Assembly: GCF_021347895.1 (NCBI RefSeq) | Contig: NC_067132.1 | Span: 4,199,268 to 4,263,267, forward strand | Reading direction: 5' to 3' | From: Acanthochromis polyacanthus | Lineage: Eukaryota > Chordata > Actinopteri > Pomacentridae | DNA: 64,000 nt | Shown here: piece by piece, positions 38,264 to 51,249 of the stretch | Layout of the letters: each line of letters starts with the position of its first letter | Position numbering within the stretch: position 1 is the stretch's first letter | Notes under the pieces: generated by a model | What the model was told of the DNA's origin: nothing | Seen by the model: the letters and a program-made list of their open reading frames with translations, nothing else | The model's database searches: none | Position numbers and translations under genes: made by a program

Positions 38264-39780
38264 AGATCCTGATAGGAGGTTATGGTGCAGACAGCTGCTG
38301 TGCTTTCCCAAGCAACAGAACAGAGGGAAGTCCTTAAAAGTCATCCAAGCCGGAAAAGAGATCTGCTCCTGATGAATCACCAGCACCTCTTCCTCCTCCT
38401 CCTCCTCCTGCTCTTCATCCTCCTTTCTGCAGCTCTCTGTGCACTCCTCTCCTCCCTCTGCTCCTGAGGCATAAAGCTTTAATATTGATTCTGCTGGCTA
38501 ACTGCTCTCCCTGTGTGCCCTGTTAGAGAGGCTGAAGTCTTTCTTTAGTCGTTTACAACTTCTTTCTCTCAAAAAACGAATTTCAAGACTTTTCTTCTTG
38601 GGCTTTATTTTGCGCCACACCTCCACAACTCACAACATAAATTGTCATACTAACGTTGTTTTTTCAAGGTATAAAGTAAAAAAAAAAAGTTTGCTTGAGA
38701 AAGCATGAAATATAAAACAATCGTGACAACCTGTGGGAAGCAGAGAGGAAGTGATGGAAGCTGGTTCGCCGCTGCACTTTAGCCTGAAGTCTTGCCATAG
38801 GCTCAAAGAGGAAAAGCATATTTACTCAGCCTACCCCATCTCCACAATATCCTCCACTCACTTTGTTCAGAAGAATCCAGAAGATTAGTACAGATTACAG
38901 CAAACCACACAAAGACTATCAGCCTGAGAGTGTTGTAGTTTAGTTTTTAGGCCTAAAACCAGCAAAAAACTTTACCCAGTAAAAATGTGGTCTTATTTAA
39001 AATGTCTTTTCAGTCTCAGGTGAATGCATCGTTTGAGGACTGCTGCTGCTTTTACATTCTGTGGAAGGAGGACATGCACAGTTTTACAACAGTGGGACAA
39101 CTTTCTAATTCATGCTTAACAATTATGTTTGACACTTTACGACAGTCTTGTTGCAGTGCTGTTAAATGGCGAGTTGTAATTGAAAAGGTGTACTGGCGGC
39201 TGTTACTGCTGATATACATGTTTATAAATTGACCTTGCAAGTGTCAAATAAAATCTTTACGGTGTGTTCAACTGATGCAGTGCTAAATTTTTATCAGTCT
39301 AATCAGTAGAATGAACAGCTACAGCCTTAGAGTCCAGTTATGGGACACTCACATCTGCATATTCTACCATGGATGAAAAAAAAACAAGTAAGAGGAAGTG
39401 TTTTATTTGAACATGAACAAACACAGCTAATAGTTTTGAAACAGTAATTATCAAGCATCTCAGAATCTAATCCATGGATTGTGCTCAATGTTAACCTTGG
39501 ACAAAAACAGTCCCAGTCCTACACTTTATTAATAATGTGTATCATCTGGGAAATGGTAATGGACTCACTATCAGCAGATAATAACATTATATAGCTCAGT
39601 GTGGAAACTTGATGGGTCATCCCTAGTCAGTATACTTAAGTACTGCACAAGGATGAGGTTTTCCATTTTGGGTTACTTTATACTTCTATTCCAGTAGATT
39701 TCAGAGGGAAATTAGCAAAGGATCAGATGATTTTTCTCCACAGCATCTGTTATATAGTTATACGGGTCAATATAAAATTG
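38264..39780. other. DNA without a recognised gene
   Basis: A short (CCT)n run lies at about 38390-38410. I see no exon or named repeat. Confidence 0.5.
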
Positions 39781-40690
39781 TAGGACGTCATCAGGAGACG
39801 CAGCATCAGTTTCCACACCTACACTGACGACACACAGCTGTACATTGCCGTGTCTTCTGATGACACAGGGCCAATAGAAACCCTATTAAACTGTATTTTA
39901 GACATTAAGTCATGGATGGCAGTGAGTTTCCTACAGCTCAACCAGGACAAAACTGAGGTTTTAGTTATAGGTCCTGAAGGTCAGAGAGAGAAACTTTTAT
40001 CAAAACTACAAAATTTTAAACTAGCACAATCTGTAAAAAAAAAAAAAAAAAAAAAAAAGAGAGACCTGGGTGTGATTTTCAACTCTGAGCTGAATTTTAT
40101 CCTACATATTAAAAATACATCATTCTCTGTTTGTTATCTTATGTATTTTTACTCTTTTAACTTTTCACCTTTTACTTGTTTTAGAGGCCTTTTAATCTAT
40201 CTTATCTTTTTAAGTTTTAGTTTGTAACTCCAGTCTTTACTCAGGGGGTCCTCCACATTGAGGCCTGTATCCGGTCTGCTGCTGGGGGGGCTGTCCATGG
40301 GTTCCTACGGCCTGGCTGGTTGGGGGCACCCCACCTCGGTGTGGGGGTCCCCCGTTCTGTCGGGGTCGGGGGGTCCGGGTGCCGGCGCCCCTGGTTATCA
40401 TGGCTTGCGATTCCTCCTAGTGTCGACAACCCCAATGGAGGCGTTTTCCACAGTCATCAGTGCCATGCCAAGTCTCCCTACTGACCAGATGTGAGAGTGT
40501 GTGTGAGTGTGTATGTGTGGGTGTGCGTGTGTGTGCGTGTGTCCTTGTGCAGTTGTGCATATATGTATATATGGAGGGAGGGAGGGAGTTTTTAATGTTT
40601 TTAAATGTTGTACAGCACTTTGTGTTGCATTTGTAACTGTATGAAAAATGCTCTGTAAATAAAATTTGATTTCATTTGATTTGATAACCA
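39781..40690 (+). mobile_element. CR1/L2-type LINE, 3' end fragment
   Basis: It starts inside the reverse transcriptase: YTDDTQLYIA (a variant of the YADD motif), then LNQDKTEVLVIGPEGQREKL and, after an A-run (40035-40058), RDLGVIFNSELNF. A GC-rich untranslated part follows (40240-40440). The end has GTACAGCACTTTGTGTTGCAT and AAATAAAATTTGATTTCATTTGATTTGAT, the standard tail of this clade. It is internally deleted between the LGVIF motif and the untranslated region, and 5'-truncated. The open part (39850-40227) is not a gene. Confidence 0.8.
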
Positions 40691-40721
40691 AACACCACAT
40701 TTTTAGAGAAATATTCTTCTA

Positions 40722-40726
<5 letters not shown>

Positions 40727-40803
<77 letters not shown>
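40727..40803. repeat. Compound TA/CA microsatellite
   Basis: About 30 bp of (TA)n, an interrupted TACATATATA part and then (CA)n to about 40803. Confidence 0.9.
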
Positions 40804-40804
<1 letters not shown>

Positions 40805-41413
40805 GTTGAGTAAAATTGAAGTTGAAAGTTATTTCTAAAGATATTGTAGTAAACCTGTTGACATTTGACTCACACACTACTTTATATTAAATAACTCAGA
40901 AAGCCTTGGAGTCTTCCAGTCTTTACTTCAGGAGGAAATGACATCATGTGGAGCAGGTCATGTGATCTAGAATTAACACACTTCCTGGAGAGGTGTTTTT
41001 GTAATGGGGAACTTAGTTGAAAATGATTTCTCAGACACAGATACAATTTGTTTTTTTCCATATAAAATTTAATACACTGCCTAAAAAGAAATATCAGTCA
41101 TGATCAGTAATATCAGTTATCTCAACCTAATAAAAAGAATACAGTCCAAACTATTTCTGAATCAGCTCATTCTATTATTGTTTAGCTCATTAGAAGGTGG
41201 TTGGTATTAAATTCTGATGGTTGTTTAGTTGACATTTTATTGATATCCAGTCATTTTTTTATTAATAAGTGATTGTTTCCATAATAAATAAATATGGAAT
41301 TTGTGAACACATGATCATAATGAACATAATTTTTTTTTTTTTTACTTTCAATAAAAATGTGTGCAAGATATACTCCATAGACTTCAAAAGTTCCTCAATT
41401 AAATATTGACCCA
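40804..41413. other. AT-rich DNA without a recognised gene
   Basis: It includes a T-run at about 41330-41343. No repeat family or exon is recognised. Confidence 0.5.
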
Positions 41414-41415
41414 TA

Positions 41416-41783
41416 CACTACCATTCAAAAGTTTGGGGTCACCCAGATAATTCCATGTTTTCCATGAAAACTTGCATTTTTATCCATGTGCTAACATAAC
41501 TGAACAAGGGTTTTCTAATCATCAATGAGCCTTTCAACACCATTAGCTAACACAATGTAGCATTAGAACACAGGAGTGATGGTTGATGGAAATGTTCCTC
41601 TGTACCCCTATGGAGATATTCCATTAAAAATCAGCTGTTTACAGCTACAATAGTCATTTACCACATTAACAGTGTCTACACTGGATTTATCACTCATTTA
41701 AGGTTATCTTCATTGGAAAAAACTGCTTTTCTTTCAAAATTAAAGACATTCCTAAGTGACCCCAAACTGCTGAAAAATAGTGC
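41416..41783 (+). mobile_element. Tc1-related MITE, about 368 bp
   Basis: The left end follows TA at 41414-41415 and reads CACTACCATTCAAAAGTTTG, then GGGTCACCCAGA. The right end holds GTGACCCCAAACTGCTGAAAAATAGTG, the diverged inverse. No coding sequence. A partial copy in inverse orientation lies at 26095-26278. Confidence 0.75.
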
Positions 41784-43190
41784 ATATTATTTATTTTTCA
41801 GATAAAGATTTTGCAGATAAGCACCTTACAAAATGCAGTGACCCTTCCAATTTCCAACAAAGGGGCCATTGTTTCTGCTGCACAAGCACTTCTACTTGTG
41901 ATACTTAAGTAAGATTAAGTTCATTTGTTGCTGATAACACATGTATTTTTGCATTACCTAAGTATAATTTAGAATGCAAAATGTAGTTCTTGCAGTACAT
42001 TTTTTCAGTGGCATACTGGAACATTAAATAATAGATCTGAGTACTGTCAGTGGTTTCAAGGATTCAGGTCATTCGACCCAGAGTCTTTGGGATTCTCCTA
42101 AACATGCAGAGGTAATGGAGCTGATGAAATATTCTCCTGAAATTCCTTGGCCTATAGGTAGAAGTAATAATTTTACTCCAAAAACCTTTGACCAGTTGGC
42201 ATCATCTTTCTTATCCTAAAATGTTCTAATACTGAACTGATGTAAAACTTTTTTCTTTTTTTTACAGAAACTAGGAGGCTGAGAAGACCTTGACTTCTGA
42301 AGTGACAGCATGGATCCTGCACACATTTGGATATAGTCTAGTTATAATTTAAACAAGGTCACATTTTCCTCTCTCTGAAGGGGTGAGGTTTAAATCTCTT
42401 TTCCGACAAAAAAAAAAAAATGCTTTGAAGTAATGCATGACAGTATCATTGTAACCATTTACAAAGTTCTGGCAAAGCGTGTTTGAGTACTTTTTAAAGT
42501 ATTTTATGGTGTTTCCACTGTTTTACTTTATGACTCAGATAAAACTGCTCATTGTCAAAGAATCAAACCTGGACCTGTGGTGTGTAGGCTAGAATTACAT
42601 CTGCATGATGACAGACACAAATATGAGCTGAGATGCTGCCAGGACATCTTTGATTTGGCCTGTTTTAAGTTTAAACCTCAAACCTGGGAGCAGTTGGATG
42701 TTGGTGCTTTCTTCTGGATATGCTGCTCACCTCTACGTATCAGAATCTATTGTGCAGAGCTGCATCCAATCATATTAAAGTCTCTGACATAATCTGTGGT
42801 GTTTACTACACAGAATGACCTGCACCTCCCTGACTTTAGTGCTCAGGGTAGAAATGGAAGTGCCATCCTAAAGCTGCATAAAGACCAACTTTAGCCATCT
42901 CATTCATTACAATGAGGGCAGTCTGGTGATGCAGCGGGGTTGCCAATGGTTACAGCCCTGTCAAAAACACACAGGGTCATCCAACAGAACTGTGGAACCA
43001 CAGTGTCTGCTCAGCTGCTATATGACACAAGCTGTCATTTGTCGTCTTCAAAACGATGAATCTGTTACATCACTTGAATGTCCTGAATGAATTACTAACG
43101 GATGGATTGTCATGAATTCTTTAATAAAGTCATTATAGTGAAGTCTTTTAAACTCTTTTCTGCTCACACAGAGAAGTTTTATGTGCCATA
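41784..43190. other. DNA without a recognised gene
   Basis: An acceptor-like TTTTTTACAG at about 42268 is followed by stops in all frames within a few codons. Nothing is supported. Confidence 0.45.
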
Positions 43191-43192
43191 TA

Positions 43193-44359
43193 CACTGCCT
43201 GTCTAAAAAAAGACTTACACTGATATTTCTTTGGACTGCCTTTAGCTTTGAAAAAACAACACGCTTTCACCGTGGCATTGTTTTGATAAGCTTCTGCAAT
43301 GTCACAGCACTTATTTCTGTCCAGAGATGTATTATGTTTCTATCAAGATCTTCTATTGATGATGGGAGAGTCGGACCGCTGCACAAAGTGTTCTCCAGAA
43401 CATCCCAAAGGTTCTCAGTGGGGCTGAGGTCTGGACTCTGTGAGGGCAATCCATCTCATGCTGATGCTGATCCACATATTCTCAGTGTGAGCCCATGAAT
43501 CCTGGCATCACCATCTTGGAACATGTCCATGACCTCAGGGAATAAAACCTCCACTGATGTAAAGACCTGGTCATTCAGTATGTTCAGGTATCAGCTGACC
43601 TCATTCTTTGGGAACATAACGTTGCTGAACCTGACCAGCCCCAGATCATAACCGTAACCCCCACAGGCTGGTAGACACTAGACATGATGAGGGCATCACT
43701 TCATCTGCCTCTCTTCTTACCCAGATGCCCCCATCACTTTGGAACAGGGTAAATCTGGACTCATCAGAACACATGACCTTCTTCCATTGCCTCAGAGTCC
43801 AGTCTTTATACACCACACCAAATTGAAGCCTTTTATTTCTGATTAGCCTCACTGATCACTGGTTCCCAATCCCTGGAGTTCCCTTCCCATTGTGCATGTG
43901 GAAATGCTCCTACTTTCACTATTGGACATTGCCTCAAGTTGCACTTGTTTTTTTATGATTTGATTTCTCCAAACGTTTAATTGATCGCCAATCACAATCA
44001 TTCAGAATTTCTTTCCAACCACATTTCTTCCTGGAAGACGATGGATCTCCACTATCCTTCAGGTTTTAATAATGTGTTGGACGGTTCTTAGCCTGATCAG
44101 AAATCTCCTTAGTTGTTTTCTTTTCTTGATGCAGACCAATAATTTGACCCTTCTGAGACAGATGAACATCCTTTCCATGACCACAGGATTTGTCTTCCAG
44201 TTGTTTAAGAAGTGAGAAGCTCCTCCCTGCATCAGCAAGAGTTTAATAAGTAGTTTCAGCTGAAACGTATTTATCCCTGCAGTAATTATCCAATGGAAGT
44301 CTCTTATCTATTTGCTTATTTAAATCCAAGTGGCGACTTTTTTTTCGAACAGGCAGTTG
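43193..44359 (-). mobile_element. Degenerate Tc1-type transposon, family D
   Basis: The ends CACTGCCTGTCTAAAAAAAG (left) and CAACTGCCTGTTCGAAAAAA (inverse of right) are flanked by TA (43191-43192 and 44360-44361). The length of 1167 bp shows loss of several hundred bases relative to a full Tc1. The transposase remnant reads on the minus strand. Confidence 0.85.
43267..43852 (-). pseudogene. Tc1 transposase remnant, family D
   Basis: Two in-frame pieces are visible. The upstream one contains RQWKKVMCSDESRFTLFQSD, with the first catalytic aspartate (CSDES). The downstream one has MPSQSPDLSPTENLWDVLE, which holds the catalytic glutamate region (canonically [11 protein letters not shown], here changed to SPDLSPTENLW). 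The segment between them, where the second aspartate should be, is broken by stops and frame changes. It cannot make a functional protein. Confidence 0.85.
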
Positions 44360-44361
44360 TA

Positions 44362-44648
44362 TGTGCCAGTATTGTAGATGTCTTGGGCACTGTTTATACA
44401 AATACCACCAACATTTAGCTTGGCATATTAAAAAGAAAGTTTAAATGCTCCTAATTAAATTTTTGTTTTGTGAGACTCAATGTTTGGATGCACAGCCAGG
44501 TCTAGTTTGTAATGAAGAGGGACTCACCACCAGAACGCCTTGTTAGGACGTGGTGATATTTCTATATCTAGAATTAGAAGCAAGCTTGCTTTCCTTTGAG
44601 AAAGAGAATATTTTGGCAGTCAAAACAGATTTCAGGGTGCTTGATCTA
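44362..44648. other. DNA without a recognised feature
   Basis: Nothing is recognised between the Tc1 remnant and the tail of the LINE. Confidence 0.5.
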
Positions 44649-47600
44649 TCAATTCAATTCAATTCAATTCAATTTTATTTATATAGCGTCAATTACAGTC
44701 AACTCGTCTCAAGACGCTTTACAGAACCCAAATGCCTGACCCCCAGAGCAAGCCCAAAGGCGACAGTGGCAAGGAAAAACACCCTTTTAACAGGGAAGAA
44801 ACCTCGAGCAGAACCCGGCTCTATATAGGGGGGACCCATCTGCCTGCTGGCCGGGCGGGTTGAGAAGGACAGAAGAGGGCAAGGGGGAGGGATGGGAGAA
44901 GAGGGAGGGGTGGGAAAGCAAGGAAAACACAACACACATTTGGATACATGCATGACAGGATATGTGACACAGACAAAGTATAAGCTAACATTGAAAACTG
45001 ACTCATAATTTACTCTTATGATGTACGGCTCTGACATTAAACATACTCCATATATAGCTAGCAGTAAAATTCAAACAGTATGTAAGTTAGCATAACAGTA
45101 TAGTGAAGGCAATGCAGAGTTGACTGGTGGAAAAGGGGAGTTGGAAGCAGAGGGCTGGAGGAAGGTCAGCAGCAGCATCCCACAGTGGACATGGTGGAGA
45201 CTGGACCAGCTGGTGGAACATCAACCGCAGATCTGAAGCATCCAGCTCTGGGACCAGGGACACTCGGAGAAATAGCACAGGGGGAAACAGAGTGAATGTA
45301 CTGCAATAACGGTATACATATTAAATGTAAAGGTAGATAGAGAAGGGCTCAGTGCGTCAAGAAAAGTCCCCCAGCAGCCTAGGCCTATAGCAGCATGACT
45401 AGAGGCAGAACGAAGGGACGTCCAAGAAGGAGTCAGCTGTGCAAATGAAGACACAAGCCGAACCCCTGTGGGTCACCCAGTCAGCCCCAACTATAAGATT
45501 TGTCAAAAAGGAACGTTTTAAGCCTGGTCTTAAAAATAGAGAGGGTGTCTGCCTCCCGAACCCAAACTGGGAGCAGGTTCCACAGGAGAGGCGCCTGATA
45601 ACTGAAGGCTCTGCCTCCCATTCTACTTTTAGAAATTCTAGGAACAACAAGTAAGCCTGCAGCTTGAGAGCGAAGAGTTCTACTAGGATAATAAGGTACT
45701 ATCAGATCTTTAAGATATGATGGAGATTGGTTATTAAGAGCTTTATATGTCAGAAGAAGGATTTTAAATTCTATTCTGGATTTAACAGGAAGCCAGTGAA
45801 GAGAAGCAAGTATAGGGGAAATATGATCTCTTTTGCTAACTCCTGTCAGTACTCTCGCAGCAGCGTTTTGGATCAACTGTAGATGTTTGAGAGAACTATT
45901 TGGACAACCCGATAATAAGGAATTGCAATAGTCAAGCCTGGAAGTAACAAAAGCATGAACTAATTTTTCTGCATCACTCTGAGACAGAATGTTCCTGATT
46001 TTTACAATATTACGCAGGTGAAAAAAGGAAGTCCTACAGACTTGCTTTATGTGTGAGTTAAAGGACATGTCCTGGTCAAAAATAACTCCAAGATTCCTCA
46101 CAGTAGTACTGGAGGCCAATGTGATGCCATCCAGAGTAACTATTTGCTTTGAAAGCGAGTTTCTAAGATGTTTGGGGCCAAATACAAGGACTTCAGTTTT
46201 GTCTGAATTTAGCAGTAGGAAGTTAAAAGTCATCCAGGTTTTAATGTCCTTAAGACAATCTTGCAGTCTAGCTAACTGATCAGTTTCATCTGGCTTCATA
46301 GATAAATACAATTGTGTGTCATCTGCATAACAATGGAAGTTAATACAATGCTTCCTAATAATATTGCCTAAAGGAAGCATGTATAATGTGAAAAGTATCG
46401 GTCCTAAGACAGAACCCTGAGGAACTCCATGATTAACTTTAGTATGCTCAGAAGAGTTATTGTTGACATGCACAAACTGGAACCTATCTGATAAGTAGGA
46501 TTTAAACCAGTCCAGTGCTGTCCCTTTAATGCCAATTGAATGTTCTAGACGCTGTAATAAAATGTTGTGGTCGATTGTGTCAAACGCTGCACTAAGATCT
46601 AACAAAACAAGTATAGAGACTAGTCCATTATCTGATGCTATGAGAAGGTCATTAGTAACTTTCACTAGAGCTGTTTCTGTGCTATGATGCACTCTGAAGC
46701 CTGACTGAAACATTTCAAACAAATTATTCCTTTGTAAGTGTTCACATAATTGATTTGCAACTGTTCTTTCCAGAATTTTAGAGAGAAATGGTAGGTTGGA
46801 TATCGGTCTATAGTTAGCTAACACATCTGGATCTAAAGTGGGCTTTTTAAGCAAAGGTTTGATGACAGCAACCTTAAAAGCCTGTGGTACATAGCCTGTT
46901 ACTAGAGAGAGATTAATCAGATCTAACATTGAAGAATTAATTAAAGGTAAAATCTCCTTGAAGAGTCTAGTTGGGATAGGATCTAAAAGACATGTTGATG
47001 GTTTGGATGTAGAAACTGTTGAAATTAGTTCAGAGAGACATATAGGAGTGAAGAATTCTAAAGATTCATCAGGTCTAACAGCCAATTCAAAAGCATCTGT
47101 GACATTTGTAGGAAGGGCCAGATTAATTTTATCTCTAATCATAACTATTTTATGTGTAAAGAAGCTCATGAAGTTGTTACTGGTTAAAGCTAAAGGAATA
47201 CAAGGTTCAACAGAGCTCTGACTCTTTGTCAGCCTGGCTACAGTGCTAAAGAGAAACCTAGGGTTGTTCTTGTTCTCATCTATTAAAGATGAATAATAAG
47301 TTGTCCTGGCATTACGAAGAGCTTTTTATAGATTACTAGACTATTTTTCCAAGCCACATACACTTCCTCTGAATTAGTGGAATACCACTTTCTTTCCAGC
47401 TTTCGGGATGCCTGCTTTAAAGTCCGCAGCTGGGAATTATACCAAGGAGCAAGTCTTCTCTGAGATATAACTTTCTTTTTTACAGGTGCAACACTATCAA
47501 GAGTTGTACGCAGTGAGGCTGAAGCATTATTAACATAATAATCCACTTCTGTGGGGGTAAAATAATAATAATTGCCTTCTGATTTATCAGTAAATGTTGC

Positions 47601-48098
47601 TGAAGTAAACAGTGAGGGTATTATTTCCTTAAATTTAGATACTGAATTGTCAGACAAACACCTACTGTAATGATATTTGTTCTCAGCTGCTAAACAATCC
47701 TTTACTTTAAATTGAAATGTTATCATAAAATGGTCAGAAAGAAGAGGGTTCTGGGGAAATACTGTTAACTCTTCAATTTCTATGCCATAAGTCAGGACAA
47801 GGTCAAGAGTGTGATTAAAACTATGAGTTGGGTTATTTACATGTTGAGAAAACCCAATTGAGTCTAATAATGAATTAAAAGCTGTTGTAAGGCTGTCGCT
47901 GTCTATGTCAACATGAATGTTAAAGTCACCCACAATAATGACTTTGTCTGAACTGAGCACTAATTCAGATAAAAAGTCTGAGAATTGAGATAAAAACTCA
48001 GAATAAGGAGCAGGAGGACGATATATAACAACAAATAAAACTGGTTTCTGAGCTTTCAAATTTGGATGAGAGAGACTAAGAGTGAGATTTTCAAATCA
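44649..48098 (-). mobile_element. CR1/L2-type LINE, 5'-truncated, reverse orientation
   Basis: The 3' end is at the left: a short (CAATT)n array (44649-44675) followed by TTTATTTATATAGCG and about 800 bp of untranslated region. Then come the reverse transcriptase (45481-47169) and the C-terminal half of the endonuclease (to 48059). The similarity fades near 48098, so the N-terminus of the endonuclease and any ORF1 are missing. The 3' repeat array in place of poly(A) is typical of CR1/L2-group elements; I assign the clade from the protein motifs and do not claim a family name. Confidence 0.85.
45481..48059 (-). pseudogene. LINE endonuclease/reverse transcriptase with one frameshift
   Basis: The endonuclease part (48059-47325) shows YRPPAPYSEF, VGDFNIHVD and LLSDHFMITF, motifs of the APE-type nuclease that nicks the target. 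The reverse transcriptase frame (562 residues from its first ATG) shows [27 protein letters not shown] (191-201), [11 protein letters not shown] (247-257) and [11 protein letters not shown] (YADD at 281-284), then the thumb and [10 protein letters not shown]. The two parts are joined by a single-base loss in an A-run (plus-strand T-run at 47323-47327). Adding one base would join KK to [12 protein letters not shown]. Apart from that lesion and the missing 5' end I see no stop, which suggests a young copy. Confidence 0.9.
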
Positions 48099-49092
48099 TT
48101 GAGTGTACTCCTCTGGCTCTACCTCTGCTGCTCTGATCAGACTCCTCACCTGTCACCCACCCTGGAAGGATGGCAGCCAATAGATGGAGCTAAGGGGCTG
48201 TGAGAGAAAACCAAAGGCTCTGAGATGACCTGGGATGCATTTGATTGAGTGAGCAACTGTTTTGACATACTGTACACAGGACAGATCTCTGTGGACTGCA
48301 GCAATCCCAGAGCTCAGTTTGCCAAAGAGCTTAGGGAATTACAGCTGGACCTGTACAGCCTTTGAAGGTTATATTTATAAATTCTTGTGCTGCAGCTGCC
48401 AATGATTTATATTTTATGTCAGTGCTCACTTTCTTGAAAATGATCCACTTTCAAGCCTTTGATACATCCCTTACATTTAATAATAAGAGAACATGCAGAG
48501 TCTAATTAACACACACATGAAAATCAATTTAGGTTTAAGGTCATCTCGTAGCCTGCTTCTGTAGTATGGATCAATTATACAATAAGTTGGTAATGAAAAT
48601 GCAACACGTCCATGTATGATACTACAGCATGTCTAATCATTACAGGCCATTACCACTGTATCGCCTAGTACATCCTCTGAACAAGCCACTAATAATGTGG
48701 TGAGTGTGGGATCAAGAACAAACCTCATAGGGCACTTATTCTTACTAATCACTGGAAGTGTAAAGATTGTTGGTCCTGCCATCTTCCACCTCCACATCCT
48801 TTATCCAGCTCTGAACTTCTTCATCCTGGAGGAGAAACTTAACACAAAATTATGTTTTTGTTCTTTTTTCTTCTCATTGTATTTTCATCATTTCTAGTCT
48901 GTATAATAACCCTGTGCCTCCAGTAGATTAGATGTAGGAAGAGAGTCTGCTGGGACGGACGTCATTAGGCAGATTTTGCCATTGGCCAAAAAATGTTACC
49001 ACCTAAATGTGAAGTGAAAACTGAAAGCAAGAACACCTGAAGATCTGTGTATCCACAAACACAATGAGCAAAAAGTCAAAGCAAGGTATCTG
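48099..49092. other. DNA without a recognised gene
   Basis: Sequence between the truncated LINE and the Tc1 family C element. No exon or repeat family is recognised. Confidence 0.5.
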
Positions 49093-49372
49093 TACAGGTC
49101 CCTCTCAAAAAAATAGCATATTGTGATAAAGTTCAGTATTTTCTGTAATGTACTGATAAACATTAGACTTTCATTTATGTTAGATTCATTACACACAACT
49201 GAAGTAGTTCAAGCCTTTTATTGTTTTAATATTGATGATATTGGCCAAAAAGTAAAGAAAAACCAAAAATCCCTATCTCAAAAAAATTAGCATATTCCAT
49301 CTGACCAATAAAAGAAAAGTGTTTTTAATACAAAAAAAGTCAACATTCAAATAATTATGTTCACTTATGCAC

Positions 49373-50919
49373 TCAATACTTGGTCGGGAATCCTTTTGCA
49401 GAAATGACTGCTTCAATGCGGCGTGGCATGGAGGCAATCAGCCTGTGGCACTGCTGAGGTGTTATGGAGGCCCAGGATGCTTCGATAGCGGCCTTAAGCT
49501 CATCCACAGTGGTGGGTCTGGTGACTCTCAACTTCCTCTTCACAATATCCCACAGATTCTCTATGGGGTTCAGGTCACAGCAGTACCATGGTCAGTAAAC
49601 CATTTACCAGTGGTTCTGGCTCTGTGAGCAGGTGCCAGGTCGTGCTGAAAAATGAAATCTTCATCTCCATAAAGCTTTTCAGCAGATGCAAGCATGAAGT
49701 GCTCCAAAATCTCCTGATAGCCAGCTGCATTGACCCTGCCCTTGATAAAACACAGTGGACCACCACCAGCAGCTGACATGGCACCCCAGACCATCACTGA
49801 TTGTGGGTACTTGACACTGGACTTCAGGCATTTTGGCATTTCTTTCTCATCAGTCTTCCTCCAGACTCTGGCACCTTGATTTCCGAATGACATGCAAAAT
49901 TTGCTTTCATCCGAAAAAAGTACTTTGGACCACTGAGCAACAGTCCAGTGCTGCTTCTCTGTAGCCCAGGTCAGGCGCTTCTGCTGCTGTTTCTGGTTCA
50001 AAAGTGGCTTGACCTGGGGAATGCGGCACCTGTAGCCCATTTCCTGCACACGCCTGTGCACGGTGGCTCTGGATGTTTCTACTCCAGACTCAGTCCACTG
50101 CTTCCGCAGGTCCCCCAAGGTCTGGAATCGGCCCTTCTCCACAGTCTTCCTCAGGGTCCGGTCACCTCTTGTCAACCCGGTCTCACGGGGATTCGTGAAA
50201 CTGTCACGTAAGTTTTAGTTTCGGTTTCGTGCGCACCAACATGATTTCGTCATGTTTTTCGTGCCGCTCACCACGAAATGTTTTTCGCTGTGGTAATCAC
50301 ATCTGAAAGTGGTTTATACCGGCGGATTCATGACGATCTAAGCTGTCCATCGGCGTATACTGCTTGTGTGATCGCGTTTGCGGCCGCCGGCCGCCGGACA
50401 TTCTTGAAATTCCTATGCAAATTGGTAAGTGTACCACCGGCTTATGGTTAGGTTATGGTTAGGTTATGGTTAGGGTTATGGTTAGGGTTATGTTTAGGGA
50501 CGATGTCATGCAAAATATAGCGTTGGATTCGCCACGGTTTTACATTAAAAATATAATATACACATTCTTTTGAAATACGTTCTGAGTGGCACGAAAAGTC
50601 CGCCGTTTAAAATACATTGGTGCACATTTCGTGGTGAGCGGCACGAAAAACATGACGAAATCGTGTTGGTGCGCACGAAACCGAAACTAAAACTTACGTG
50701 ACAGTTTCACGAATCCCCGTGAGATCGGGCTGCTCTTGTAGTTGTGCAGCGTTTTCTGCCACACTTTTTGCTTCCCACAGACTTCCCACTGAGGTGCCTT
50801 GATACAGCACTCTGGGAACAGCCTATTCGCTCAGAAATTTCTTTCTGTGTCTTACCCTCTTGCTTGAGGGTGTCAATGATGGCCTTCTGGACAGCAGTCA
50901 GGTCGGCAGTCTTACCCAT
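49373..50919 (-). pseudogene. Tc1 transposase, family C, with an insertion and a deletion
   Basis: It starts MGKTADLTAVQKAIID at 50919; the first helix-turn-helix (KEISERIGCSQSAVSRHLSG) is complete. It is interrupted after RKRCTTTR by the element at 50173-50732. It resumes GDRTLRKTVEKGRFQT, with FSDESKFCMSFG (first aspartate) and FQHDLAPAHRAR (second). A deletion of about 40 bp near 49582 then removes the stretch between the HG and DLNPIENLW motifs and shifts the frame, so the catalytic glutamate region (DLNPIENLWDIVKRKL) and the GFPTKY end are read out of frame down to the stop at 49373. It is inactive for two independent reasons. Confidence 0.9.
50173..50732. mobile_element. 7-bp-TSD inverted-repeat element, copy 5 (telomere-like class)
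   Basis: A 560-bp element inside the Tc1 family C transposase, with duplication CTCTTGT (50166-50172 and 50733-50739). The ends are CAACCCGGTCTCACGGGG and CCCGTGAGATCGGGCTG. The telomere-like repeats GGTTATGGTTAGG lie at 50444-50499. Length and nearly all bases equal the copy nested at 23621-24180. Confidence 0.95.
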
Positions 50920-51249
50920 GACTGCGGTTTTGAGTAATGAACCAGGCTGGGAGTTTTTAAAGGCCTCAGGAATCTTTTGCAGGTGTTTAGAGTTAACTCG
51001 TTGATTCAGATGATTAGGTTAACAGCTCGTTTAGAGTATCTTTTCATAATATGCTAATTTTTTGAGATAGGGATTTTTGGTTTTTCTTTACTTTTTGGCC
51101 AATATCATCAATATTAAAACAATAAAAGGCTTGAACTACTTCAGTTGTGTGTAATGAATCTAACATATATGAAAGTCTAATGTTTATCAGTACATTACAG
51201 AAAATACTGAACTTTATCACAATATGCTAATTTTTGAGAGGGACCTGTA

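Larger units (their letters stand above)
49095..51247 (-). mobile_element. Tc1-type transposon, family C, split by a 7-bp-TSD element
   Basis: TA flanks lie at 49093-49094 and 51248-51249. The ends begin CAGGTCCCTCTCAAAAA and carry an inner repeat of the type CCCTATCTCAAAAAAATTAG; the inverted repeats are about 190 bp long. Without the nested element and one 7-bp copy the length is 1586 bp. It has one transposase gene on the minus strand. Confidence 0.95.

Noticed and set aside
38005..38386. Open frames on both strands through the CA repeat
   Set aside because: Cysteine-valine and threonine-histidine repeats come from the dinucleotide array and have no family resemblance.
43180..44375. TATGTGCCA on both sides of the Tc1 family D remnant as a 9-bp target duplication
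   Set aside because: On the left it stops before the TA that borders the element, and on the right it begins in that TA. Tc1 elements duplicate only TA, so I regard the match as chance.
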